From positions 19,825,412 through 19,889,411 of the forward strand of contig CM029663.1 in assembly GCA_017311315.1 (NCBI GenBank): a stretch of DNA of 64,000 nucleotides. The letters run 5' to 3'. The position numbers were made by a program, and so were the translations under genes. Of the stretch, positions 43,928 to 54,672 are shown piece after piece; the first letter of the stretch is position 1; the number at the start of each line of letters is the position of its first letter. The DNA is from Dendrocalamus latiflorus. Its lineage: Eukaryota; Streptophyta; Magnoliopsida; Poales; Poaceae. The notes under the pieces are model-generated. The model was not told where the DNA came from. It saw only the letters and a list, made by a program, of their open reading frames with translations, and ran no database searches.

Positions 43928-44063
43928 TCCTCCGGCAGCTCGCCATTAGCGTGGTGGAGGCCGCAAGTGGTGGATGGTGCTCTACCTTTTCGACTGGGCC
44001 GTCTTCTACCGCGTCCTCTTCTACCTCGTCCTCCGCTTCGCCTCCATGAACAAGAGGAAGTGA
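43928..44063 (+). pseudogene. ABCG pseudogene, C-terminal end
   Basis: Last piece of the ABCG gene, right of the hAT element: QLAISVVEA, then in a shifted frame KWWMVLYLFDWAVFYRVLFY and LVLRFASMNKRK with a stop. This is the normal C-terminal helix and basic tail of half-size ABCG transporters. A one-base shift separates the two parts. Together with the two upstream pieces it shows the gene once ran from 26,841 to 44,063. Confidence 0.88.
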
Positions 44064-45070
44064 AGTGAAAGCTGCAACAAGCTGTAATCATTCAACAGCT
44101 TCGCGTCCTAATTAAGGCCCTCTTTTAAATGACTTCGACTTCTAACTTTTAGAAATTATTTGGAATACATCGACTTTTTAATTTTGATTTTTTTAATTTT
44201 TGGTTTTTCGGTTTTTTGTTTATTTTTTGTATTTTTTGTGACGATACAATGGAGTTTTCATTTTTTTTTACTATTTTTCATTTTTTTTATTTCGAAAAGG
44301 TAACAAATCTCTGTAGCTTAATCGGAAGTACGGAGTAATTATTCAGTTACAGATCTGGATATAAGAGTAATTAGTAGTGACGTCCGTTGAAGTGACAAGA
44401 CCCTGGATTGATCACGATCATGTCAAGATTTTTTCTCTCAAATTGTAATTTTCCAAAGAGACGTTTTTCCCCCTTGGAACCTGATTGCAACTCTTTTTTT
44501 GTTTTGGTCGAAGAACTAGTGGATCTACTAGCGCGAAACAGTATGTGAAGTGATAGACAATTTTGACATGTCACTGACCATTGGCCACCAAAGAAGACTA
44601 GGAACTGACTTGTCCATGTGAGTCTTGGAATATTGGTCCGGCCTGGCCTACCACCCACCAGACTCTGCCCGATGATCAAAACGGACAAAATCTCGGCGGC
44701 GTGGCCAACCGTTCTCTCCGCCAACCGCATCGGGCCACGGCGCCGCCCCGTGCATCCGCATCATTCAAGACGTCAGGGTGGTGGTTTGGTCTCCTACCCT
44801 GTCTCCGGCGAAAGTTCACCGGAGAACTCTTCTTCTCAAAATATCTTATTGACTTGAAATCACCTCATAAATACTGCTAAACATATGACCTAACGATGAC
44901 GATCCAATCTAATGCAACGAGTCGTGTTTGCCCGTCCCATTCGTGAGGCGTGACTCACATAGTTCATCAGCATCAGAGTACTAATTACTGTCCTGAGTCA
45001 TGACTCATGATGATAATGCTCCTTTCTGCAAGCTTGCGACGAACGCAGTAGCTCTGCTCCGTTCGGCTTG
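44064..45070. other. no gene recognised
   Basis: Includes T-rich DNA at 44,160-44,300 and mixed-composition DNA to 45,070. An open frame on the minus strand at 44,371-44,730 has no family resemblance and no splice support. Nothing further is seen. Confidence 0.4.
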
Positions 45071-46845
45071 TGTAGCACCTCATATACAACTAAACTAGAA
45101 CGCTAATAGAAACGTCATCGTTAAAGTAAAGAATAAATAATAAAAACAACAATATAAATCACAAGAAAATTAAAATATTAAAGATACTTTATTAGATAAT
45201 CAACAGAAGCTAAAATAAATATTTGAAACATGGGACCGGTCCACTTCTATTCAAATGAAGAATAAAATAAAATAGCATAAATAGTGACAAGCCACAATGG
45301 TGAAACTCGAGCGCTTCTACTCATACATGTTGCTATCACTCCAGTGGTTTTTTTACCTGAGAATGGAAAGAGCAAGCGTGAGATCTGGAAATCTCAGTAA
45401 GTACCCAACAACGATCGCAACACGGTGACTAAAATGCAAGTAAAGCAACCAAAATATGCGAAGGACAAGCAATGTAAGCAAGTAATTGACACATGCAATG
45501 AACTTAGGTTATCAGAAGCACTGATATATATCGGAGACAGAGATCGCAAAAACAATATAATTAAAAGTAATTGTTATTTAGCAGGTTATAGCAAGTTATG
45601 GCAAAGATGCCGACGATCACATCCCACATATCCGGTTATATGAGAATAGTCAGGCACATCCTTATCATCGATTGTATAACCGCCGACGGGGTGTAATATC
45701 TTGTGTAACGAGAATGCACGGCCCCCCATACGTTACCAGGTGGGTGAAAATCTCCCATATATGTGGGTAATCCCGGGCCAGATAACTGGCATTTCTTTTA
45801 TTAGTGAGTTATCCAAGATATAATTAGAAAGTCGAGGGTGAATTAAGGTAAAGCTATGAGAGTAAAAGGTTGATATAGTTGAGAACGGAGAGACATGATT
45901 TGTGATATAAAGCGATCGAGAACGATGGTCTGATGATAGCATACTAAAACCTGTCCTAAAGAGGATATTAGGAGACACATAAGGGTTGTCAATCATACAA
46001 TTTTTATTATATAATGAGTGAGTATTAGTCAGATTAATGTACCACAACTAAATTAGCCGAGGCTCACAATCAATAATATACAATTAAAGGATCATGAAAG
46101 CAAGATACATAAATAAGACGCCCAATGTTAAAAGATACTAGTGGTTAATCTTAGATTTGAACATGCTTATACACTACCCCATCAACAATTTAAGCATTCA
46201 TTCCAATCCCTAACTAAGTATGAATTCTATAGTCGAGCATTATACCAAATACAAGCGTACAACACTAACTAGCCCAGCGCATTAGAATCTATCTAATTCT
46301 ACAAACAACACACAACTGGCAATCAATACAGTGAAATAATCGAATACTAAGCTAATGGTGACAAATAATTATGAAACGGTAATATGCGAAAGGACAGGTT
46401 ACGGCCACGAGATACTTGCCTTGAGCACGCTCGACGGACACGTTGCACGATGGATCTGAAATGCGCAATTGCCCAACTGCTCCCTTAACAGCTGCGTGCG
46501 AACCTATAGGATGGAATGGAAGGCAACCGATCAAATACAGATGAATTTGATAAAGGAACAACGGGAGATGAACTTGACTGGAGAGGATACGAGTTCGCTA
46601 GCTCTACGGCTGTGCGAAATGCCGTTCGGCCAAGCGAAACGACGTTTAGCCGCGTGAACGGCTGTTCGACCGAGCAAAACGGTGTTTGATCAGCGAACGG
46701 CCGCGCCTTTGCCACCAGCCACCGCCGCCGCCGCCAACCACCGCTGCCACATGTCGTGCGCACAGGGAGAGAGAGAGGAATAATAAATGGAAAAAAAGAC
46801 TTATGGAAGAAGGGAGTAGGAAGGTCCCCATTTAAAGCCACACTT
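45071..46845 (-). mobile_element. probable solo LTR, about 1.8 kb
   Basis: Starts TGTAGCACCTCATATACAAC and ends near AAAGCCACA, so TG...CA borders are possible; CTTG is present on both outer sides. Inside are phrases typical of long Gypsy LTRs: AATGGAAAGAGCAAGCGTGA, AATCTCAGTAAGTACCC and several TTCGRCCGAGC or GTTCGGCCAAGC words near 46,600-46,700. No gag or pol is seen. Strand is set by the reverse complement of the usual reading and is tentative. Borders are not certain because the target duplication is only four bases. Confidence 0.5.
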
Positions 46846-47155
46846 GATTAGGTTTTTTATTATTGTTATTTTATTATTATTTTTAAGTGCTACAGCTTGG
46901 CGGCAAATCGATAACTCTTGCCGTCGTTTTCTTCCACTTATCAAGGGACCAAAAGCTAACGTTGATTATTTCCGCTCCACGCTTTCGTCCCCCTCCAACC
47001 AATTCCCTTGATCACTGCTCGAGTGCCCGTGTCTTTTTAAACACCCCGCCTTCTCTGTTTAGCTTGTCGTTCCAGAGCCCAGTTTACAAGCCGCGGCAGG
47101 AGCAAGAAGCTCTTGATTTGTGCCTACTGGTGAGTTGTGAGAAGCGGCGTTGGAA
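46846..47155 (+). other. promoter and leader of the F-box/kelch gene
   Basis: Mixed DNA with no other gene. TTTTTAAAC at about 47,034 is a weak TATA-like word; the leader would run from about 47,065 to 47,155. Confidence 0.4.
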
Positions 47156-48400
47156 ATGGGCGTGGGAATCCGAGCTCACGAGCAGAAGCATCGGCGGCAC
47201 CACCAGGAAGGGTGCGAGGCCCACGGCGACGGCGCGGCGTCGCTCGCCGAGCTGTATCTGTACGGGGACGTGCTCGAGTCGGTGGTGGAGCGCGTGCCGG
47301 CGGCCGACCTCGCCGCCACGGCGCGGGTCTCGCGGGAGTGGCTCCGCGCGGTGCGCGCCGCGCTGCGCCGGCGCCCGCGGCGGCTGCCCTGGCTCGTGGT
47401 CCACCTCCAGGGCCGCCGGCGCCGGACTGTTGCGTACGATCCCCACTCCGGCGCGTGGCTCACCGTGCCAGCCCCGCGCCACGCCACTCCGTCGCACGTA
47501 CGCCTCGTGCGCGGCGCGCGCGGGGACCGCGTCTGCGCGCTCTCGCTTTCCGGCCTCGACGTCGCGGGCGACCCCCTTGGAACGGCCGCGTGCGTCGCGC
47601 TGAAGGCCCCCGGCGTGTGGCGTGTCGACCCGGTGTTCGCCGCGGTGGGCGACCGCGTGGTTGCCCTCGGCGGCGCGTGCCAGCTGGCACTGGACGACGG
47701 CGAGGACGCCGCGGCGGTGGAGGTCCACGAAGATGGCAGCTGGACGGCCTGCGAGCCGCTACCTGGCGCGCTCCGGGAGTCCGCGGCGGCGACATGTCTC
47801 TCTGCGGCCGCCACGGATCAAAGAGTGTATCTCACAGACAGAACCACCGGGTGGGCGAGCTGGTTCGATCCAGCAAAGCGGCGGTGGGGCCCCACCCGTC
47901 GTCTCCAGCCGGACGCCACCGTTTCCACGTGGGGCATCGCGCCCTGCCGCGCCAGCTCCGAGCAGCTCGTCCTGTTTGGAGCAAAGCGGGGAGGCGAGGA
48001 AGCAGAGAACAGAGTCATCATCCAAACATGGGAGGTGGACGGCGACACACTCGAGCTGTCCCCCGGCGCGACGGACGACGCAATGCCGAGCGAGATGTCG
48101 GATTGGCTGTTCCCGCACGACGAGGACGAGGAGGACGAGGAGGAGATGTCGCCGTCGATCGGGGTGTGCGGAAACGCCACCGGAGGGTACGTGTACAATG
48201 CGGCCGAGCCGGCGAACGGCGCCGTGCTCTACCATCTGCGGGAGGAGGGGAAGGAGAACGGGAGGGCCGTGGAGCGGTGGGAGTGGGTGCCGTGCGCGCC
48301 GGCGGTGCGAGACGAGCCGCTGGGGCGCGCCATCCTCGCGTGCTCGCCGGTGGGTCTCGACGAGCTGGCGCGGGGGCCACGATCAGGGGGCCCACGATAA
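47156..48400 (+). CDS. F-box/kelch-repeat protein, At1g23390-like
   Basis: Single-exon gene of 414 residues, GC-rich. An F-box lies at about residues 33-75 (LYGDVLESVVERVPAADLAA then VSREWLRAV), the part that binds SKP1 in an SCF ubiquitin ligase. Kelch-type repeats follow: TVAYDPHSGAWLTVPAP, VWRVDPVFAAVGDRVVALGG, GSWTACEPLPGALRES, DQRVYLTDRTTGWASWFDPA and, near the end, GVCGNATGGYVYNA. These would form a substrate-binding propeller. An acidic stretch (HDEDEEDEEEM) sits at about residues 318-330. The arrangement is that of the plant family containing Arabidopsis At1g23390, some of whose relatives control phenylpropanoid enzymes. The target of this one is unknown. The Met at 47,156 is used because no earlier in-frame ATG exists. 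The other long frames over this stretch are GC-driven shadows. Confidence 0.85.
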   Translation: MGVGIRAHEQKHRRHHQEGCEAHGDGAASLAELYLYGDVLESVVERVPAADLAATARVSREWLRAVRAALRRRPRRLPWLVVHLQGRRRRTVAYDPHSGAWLTVPAPRHATPSHVRLVRGARGDRVCALSLSGLDVAGDPLGTAACVALKAPGVWRVDPVFAAVGDRVVALGGACQLALDDGEDAAAVEVHEDGSWTACEPLPGALRESAAATCLSAAATDQRVYLTDRTTGWASWFDPAKRRWGPTRRLQPDATVSTWGIAPCRASSEQLVLFGAKRGGEEAENRVIIQTWEVDGDTLELSPGATDDAMPSEMSDWLFPHDEDEEDEEEMSPSIGVCGNATGGYVYNAAEPANGAVLYHLREEGKENGRAVERWEWVPCAPAVRDEPLGRAILACSPVGLDELARGPRSGGPR

Positions 48401-48916
48401 TGTACGGCCGCACACTGAAACACTCTAGAAGCCCGGTTCAACAGTTCAGTGGCAACACTCTGGAAGAAAAAAGGATGGTGCCTTTGTAACCGTTGTTTCA
48501 CACAGCTTTACTCAAAGTTGCACATTTGCATTGCACACCTCTCCCTCTCTCGCTGACTTTGTAAAGCTACTCCTGTAGTGGCAAAATGAGACTTGTTGGG
48601 GATACTTTATAATTTTTAACCTTAAGCATAAGTGTATAAACGAATCGAATATTAATAAATCGTTTTTAAAATCTATCTTGATAAGCCGTTTTAAAATAGT
48701 TATGAAAAATTATATTATTTATTTATTCAAGAAAAGCTATAAATTATAACAGGAAAAAAAGTGAGCCGTTGCTTTCTGTAACTGCAGTAATACAGAGTAA
48801 ATTTGCAGCTTCACAGGTCAAGATGTAAAGGGAAAAAAGGGTAAGCTCTAAGCAAAAGTGACTAAATCTTTGCAAACAGTATAGTCTTGTGGTGCGGATT
48901 CAAGTGTCCTGTGTAC
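48401..48916. other. 3' flank of F-box/kelch gene
   Basis: AT-rich DNA without a gene. It contains CGTTTTTAAAATC and GCCGTTTTAAAATAG, a local imperfect repeat at 48,660-48,710. Confidence 0.4.
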
Positions 48917-48919
48917 TTA

Positions 48920-50240
48920 GGGCCTGTTTGGTAGAACTTCACCAGCTCCAGATCCACCCAGATTCACCAGATCCACCCAAATCCACCGTGGAGCAGCTCC
49001 ACCGTGGATCTGGGTTTCATCCAAGTGTTTGGTACAGCTCCAACTCTGAGTTTGCTCTCCTCTATCTCACTGACACCTGGGCCCACACGTCAGGTTCCCG
49101 GCATCGGACGGATTCGTCCGGCAGTGGATGCTCCCGGCCGTGGCTCATCCCGGCCGCGAGGGAGACGGGGCCAGCCGGCGGCGGAACGGCCATGGCGGCG
49201 CGACGGAACCGACCAAAACAGATTCCAGGGCGTCGGCCGCTCCTTGGGGAGAGAGGAATCGGACGGATTCGTCCGGCAGTGACCGGCGGCGAACCGGGCG
49301 GCGGCCGAGACAGGGGAGCAAGGGCGCCGGCGGCTCGGGCCATTGGAGTTCGATTCCTTGATGGAGAAGCATCTACGGGCCTTCTTGAACTCACCTAGAG
49401 TGCTAGCTGTGGCCGAGGTGGGGCAGGGCGGGCCGGCAGCGAGAGGGGGCTTGGCGGCGAGGGTGAAGACGGCGGCGGCTCGCTGGGGAGAGCGGCGGGG
49501 TCCGGCGAGGTTGGGGACGTGCTCGGGGTGCCCTGGTGGTGCTCCGAGTGCGCCTAATTGGATTGAGGTGCGGCGGTTCTCCGGGAGTCCCCAATGCCGG
49601 TGTTGGGGAAGAAACAGCCTCGCCGACGGCCTGCAGAGGAAGAGGGGTCGATTAGCCGAGGAGGAAGGAAGAGGGAGGAAAGGTGAGTGCGACGATGGGT
49701 GGAGGGGGTCCTGAAGTCCACCGGTGGCGCTTGGCGGCGGGGATTGCCGACGGAGCACTCACGGCAGAGGAGGCGGCGGTGAGAGTTTCTCTGGTGAGCT
49801 TCGGTGGGGAATGCGGTGCTTCGGTGCTTCGGTGAGCTCCCGTGGCCGGCCATGGCAGCCGGGGGCGGCGCGGCGGCTGGCCGAGGGCGGGCACGGCGTG
49901 CGGCATAGGAGGAGGCGGAGCGGCGGCTGGGGGGCGGTGAGGCAGCTGGCCGGAGGCGGCGACCGGCCGGCCAGGGGCGGCACGGCGGCTGGCCGAGGGC
50001 GTGCAGCAACGGGAAGAGGACAGGAAAGAACGAACCGTTTTTTTGTGTAATCAGTGGCATGGTGGGTAATTTTTCCCAACTCCACCAACTTGAGTTTGGT
50101 GGATCTGGAGCCAGATCCATAGTTTTGGTGGAGTAGATCCACGGTGGAGCTGTTGGAGCTAGAACTGTTTGGCTAGCAAAATTGAATCCGGATCTGTTTT
50201 TCGTGGATCTGGAGCTGGTGGAGCTCTCCCAAACAGGCCC
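48920..50240. mobile_element. PIF/Harbinger-like element, 1.32 kb, GC-rich interior
   Basis: Ends read GGGCCTGTTTGGTAGAACTT on the left and GAGCTCTCCCAAACAGGCCC on the right. TTA lies on both sides (48917-48919 and 50241-50243). Subterminal DNA is rich in GGAGCTG, GGATCTGGAG and ATCCACC words. The interior (about 49,080-50,030) is strongly GC-rich, unlike the AT-rich ends. It holds a duplicated phrase ATCGGACGGATTCGTCCGGC (near 49,102 and 49,258) and no transposase. Open frames there are long but low complexity on both strands, so no product is assigned. Confidence 0.85.
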
Positions 50241-50401
50241 TTACTCTGGGTCAGACGGGGTAGAAACTAGAAATACCTTCTCGACGGAGCTGTCGTGTGA
50301 AATTACTATCCAGTAAATGGTGTATTGGCCACTTAACCCGTGGTAACAAACCGGCGGAGGAAATGCTCGTCGGCTGATTGACTTAAAGATAATTTATATA
50401 A

Positions 50402-53400
50402 GAGTAAAGTCCATTACCGGTCCTTAAACTTTTTAAAGTGTGTCATCCCGGTCCATAGACTTTTAAAGTGTACCATCCCGGTCCATAAACTCTGTTTGGG
50501 TCTCAAATTAGTCCGTTACGGGTCCGGCTGGCTGATTAGGAGGCGTCGCCGTTATGCAAATAGGTCCCCATCTCTCTCCGTCGTTTCAGTTCTCCTCCTT
50601 CCCCTTCTCGTCTTCCTCGCGACGGTCGCCGCTCTCGCGGTGGCCGGCGATCGCCTGGGATCGGAGCTTGGCCGTGGAACGCGAAGGGGTGCACGACTCT
50701 CAGGCGGCGGAGGCGGACAAGCTGGGCTGGGTGGCGGTTCATCATGGCTGCGCGATTGCGGCGCAAAGGGCAACCTGCGCCGGCTTACTGTGAGCTCCTC
50801 CATCCCTAATCCCATCTTCTTCCTTGAATCTTTAGCCGCGTTTGAGGAGTAGGTGGATCAGTAGGGTGCGTTTCGTTAGGGTTTGTGTCTAGGCGATTTT
50901 GGTTAGGGTTTTGATCGATTTTTTCTGTGTTCAATTTGTCTCGGCAATGTAGGTGACAGTGGGGATCAGTTCACTGTAGAGGTTCACCATGGGGGATTTT
51001 TTCTTGGTTATGGTAATCTCAGAAGCTATGTGGGTGGAAAGGTCGACTTTTTTGATGATTTAGAGGCAGATACTTGGTCCCGTCTCTGGTTTGATGACTT
51101 TGTGGAGCAATTAGGCTACCAAAAGGATGAAAGGTTGAAGTTTTACTGGTTGTTACCTGGGAAGACCTTAGCAGATGGCCTTAGAATCCTCTTAGAAGAC
51201 AAAGACACTAATGCCATGGCTGCTGTTGTGAGCAAGATCAAGAACTTTGTAGTGTATTTCGATCATGTGCACATTGCTGATGGGGTTAATTGGGACGACA
51301 TTGTAGCTAATCCAGTGGCTGAACTTCCTAAAGTACTGAGCCCACATAAAGTGCAATATATGCCTAAGAAGGTTGGTGAAAAGCTCCCAGTTTTCTATAC
51401 TGATTTGGAGAACAGGAAAGTGCAGCAATTGAAAACCACTGAAAGTGAATCAAGTGGTCCTAGAGATAGCACTAGTGAACAATCTGATGGTTTTCTTGAC
51501 AGTGACTATGAAATGGAGGATGGGGATGAAGACATTTTGGAGACATTTGTTGATGCTGATGAGGATGAAGCACATGTGAGAGAGGTCACTGTGAAAGAGA
51601 GTAGGAAAGCTAAAGGCAGCAGGTTGAAGCTTTCTGATGTGATCAGGCACGATGTAATGTTAGAAGAGGAAGACACTGATGAGGAGGGCCTTGAGCTTCC
51701 AGACTCTGATGCTGAGGGAGAAGGTGGTCACAGGGTCAAGTCATTCAGAGATGAGGACATGACAAATCCTGCATTTTCAATTGGACTTGTGTTCCCTTCG
51801 GTTGAGAAGCTTAGAGAAGCCATCAATGAGTATAGTGTCAGGAACAGAGTTGAGATAAAGATGCCAAGAAATGACAAGATTAGAGTCAGAGCTCATTGTG
51901 CTGAAGGATGTCCATGGAACCTTTACGCTTCATTTGACAGCAGGATGAAGTCTTTTGTAGTCAAAACCTACTATGGAGGTCACACTTGCCAGAAAGAGTG
52001 GAAAGTCAGGAAGTGTACTGCTAGATGGATTGCTGGTAAGTACTTGGAATCCTTTAGAGCCAATGACAAAATGAGCATCACCAACCTAAGCAGAACAATA
52101 CAGAAAGATTGGAACCTAACTCCTCCTAGAAGTAAGGTGGCCAGAGCAAGAAGGATCATTATGAGGCAGATTCATGGAGATGAGGAGCTCCAGTTCAGTT
52201 CTCTATGGGATTATGGTCAAGAGTTGACGAGGAGCAACCCCGGGTCATCATTTTTCCTGAACTTGGTTGATAGTAGGTTCAGCACATGCTATATGAGTAT
52301 TGATGCATGCAAAAGGGGATTTATTTCAGCTTGCAGGCCCATAATTTGCTTGGATGGCTGCTTCATCAAGACCAAATATGGGGGCCAACTCCTTACTGCA
52401 GTGGGCATGGATCCCAATGACTGCATTTTTCCTATAGCAATGGCTGTGGTTGAAGTTGAGTCACTTGCCACGTGGAAGTGGTTCTTGGAGACTCTCAAGT
52501 CTGATCTAAACATTGAGAACACCTACCCCTGGACTATAATGACAGACAAGCAAAAAGTAAGTCTAATCTAAACTTATCTTCTATTGTAACATGTTGCCAA
52601 CTCCTTGTGTGGCTCATAATCTTTGTGCATTCATTCTTTGGTCAGGGCTTAATACCAGCTGTGAAGCAGGTGTTTCCAGAGTCTGAACACAGGTTCTGTG
52701 TAAGACACCTGTACTCAAATTTCCAAGAGAAGTTCAAAGGTGAAGTGTTGAAGAACCAACTGTGGACATGTGCTAGGTCTTCTTCAGAGGATGCATGGAA
52801 GAGGAATATGGAGAAGATGAAGGCATTGGATGTTGGTGCTTATGAATGGCTGTCAAAGATGGCACCCAACACCTGGGTAAGAGCCTACTTCTCTACTTTT
52901 CCCAAATGTGACATCTTATTGAATAACAACTGTGAGGTGTTCAATAAGTACATATTGGAAGCTAGAGAGTTACCAATTCTGTCTATGTTTGAGAAGATCA
53001 AGTGCCAGTTGATGACAAGGCATTACAACAAGAGAAAGGAACTGGAAAATGAGATGACAAGCTTTTTTTGCCCAAAAATCAGAAAGAAGTTGGCCAGAAC
53101 TGCTGAGTTTGCTAATGTATGCTATGCACTGCCAGCTGGGGTTGGAGTGTTTCAGGTGTTAGTCAAAGATTATCAGCACATTGTAGACCTGACAGCCAAA
53201 ACATGTGACTGCAGGAGGTGGCAACTGACTGGCATTCCTTGCTGTCATGCAGTTAGTTGTCTAAGACATGAGAGGATAGCACCTGAATCTGTTCTGCCAA
53301 GCTGCTACTCACTGGATGCTTATAACAGTGCATATGCCTACAGCATTTGGCCTTGCAGAGATAAGTCAGAGTGGGAGAAAATGGATGCACCACAGGTCCT

Positions 53401-54663
53401 GCCACCAGTTTATGAGAAAAGGGTAGGTAGACCTCCTAAGGCTAGGAAGAAGCAGCCACATGAGGTAGGAGGCAAAAATGGCCGAAGGTTGTCTAGGCAT
53501 GGTGTCACAATGCATTGCAGCCATTGCTCAGAAGGTGGACATAATAGTGCTGGATGCAGCCTCAAAAGAATGGGCTTCAGTGAAGAAGAAGCAAAAGCTT
53601 TAGTTGCCACAACACAAGCCACACTTCAGAGAGAGGCAAAAGAGCAGGCAATGAGAGCAGCTGCTGATCAAGTCCCTGCTGATCAAGTCTCTGCTGAAAA
53701 TGAGACACCAGACCCACTAAACATCTCAACCACTCAACCACCATCAATTGTAGACATGACACAAGCTAGCACCACAGTTCTTTCTCAAATGCTTGGAGAG
53801 GTCAGATTTCTAACTCATATATTCATTGCTCTCTTATTCCTGACATAAATCGTTCACTGATATTTTCTAACACAGGAAACTCAAGAGAGCTCACTGTCAC
53901 AACCCCAAGGGCCTCTACCAGAACCAAGCTTCATCCTGTCTAACCAGCCAGTGCAAAGGACAATTCCACTGAATACAAGCACAGTTGCAGGCAGGGCTGC
54001 ATTAGCCAAGAAGAGGAAAGCATCCACAAGTCAGAAGACATCTTCCAAGAAGACAAAGGCATCTATCTCCAGATCTTCCAAAAGAGCATCCCAAGTGGAA
54101 GAGCAAGAACATGCTGATATTGTGTAGTCAGTGAAGTTCTCAGTAGTCATCACATCCTTTTGTTTGTATGTATGCACTGTGTTAGCTACTTCTACGCACT
54201 GTGTTAAGAATTTACCTCTATTTCACTGGAAGTGTCAGCTGTTAAGCACTGGGTTAAGATGACATTTATCTCTATGAAATGTGCTTTTGGGCTGCAAATT
54301 TTTGTGTCCAATACTTTGCTGTTTATTGCTGTGATGTTCATCTAAAATATTTCTGTTTATAGCGGTAATGTTGCTGTCCACAGTTTCTTTGCTGGCAGAG
54401 TCAGTGATGTGCTTTTCTTTGCTGGCAATAGCGCGCTTCCTCTGTCTGCGTCCACCCTCTAACCGAGGAGTGCTGTTTGAAATAAAAATAAACAGAGGAG
54501 GGGCTTTCTGCTTATATCCATAGGCGCCTGACGCGGGCAAGACCCGTAACGGACTAATTTGAGACCCAAACAGAGTTTATGGACCGGGATGGCACACTTT
54601 AAAAGTCTATGGACCGGGATGACACACTTTAAAAAGTTTAAGGACCGGTAATGGACTTTACTC
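50402..54663 (+). mobile_element. complete Mutator-like element (MULE), 4.26 kb
   Basis: Terminal inverted repeats of 123 bp (50,402-50,524 and 54,541-54,663) begin GAGTAAAGTCCATTACCGG and differ at one base. The 9-base word TTTATATAA flanks both ends (50,393-50,401 and 54,664-54,672), the target duplication of Mutator elements. It carries one complete transposase gene. Near-identical ends and a perfect duplication imply a recent insertion. Confidence 0.95.
50744..54127 (+). CDS. MULE transposase (MURA-like)
   Basis: Mutator-type transposase of 1,018 residues, with no lesions. Exons 50744-50789, 50953-52556, 52646-53800 and 53876-54127; all introns GT-AG with matching phases. The first exon (MAARLRRKGQPAPAY) is inferred from the phase-1 join to the in-frame sequence DSGDQFTVEVHHGGFFLGYG. 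Domains in order: a PB1-like N-terminal domain (about 15-125); an acidic region with DEDEAH and EEEDTDEEGLELPDSDAEGE; a MuDR DNA-binding domain (VFPSVEKLREAINEYSVRN, CAEGCPWNLYAS); the MULE catalytic core (CLDGCFIKTKYGGQLLTAVG, TIMTDKQKGLIPAVKQVFPE, HRFCVRHLYSNF), containing the first two Asp of the DDE set; a SWIM zinc finger (CDCRRWQLTGIPCCHAVSC); a CCHC knuckle (CSHCSEGGHNSAGC); and a Lys-rich C-terminus likely to be a nuclear signal. Everything needed for an autonomous transposase appears present. Exon 1 is the least certain part. Confidence 0.9.
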
Positions 54664-54672
54664 TTTATATAA

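Noticed and set aside
44371..44730. 119-codon minus-strand frame
   Set aside because: No family resemblance, no splice or promoter support, ordinary intergenic composition.
47084..48501. Several long alternative frames over the F-box/kelch gene, including one of 450 codons
   Set aside because: Very high GC content suppresses stops in all frames; only the frame at 47,156 shows F-box and kelch motifs.
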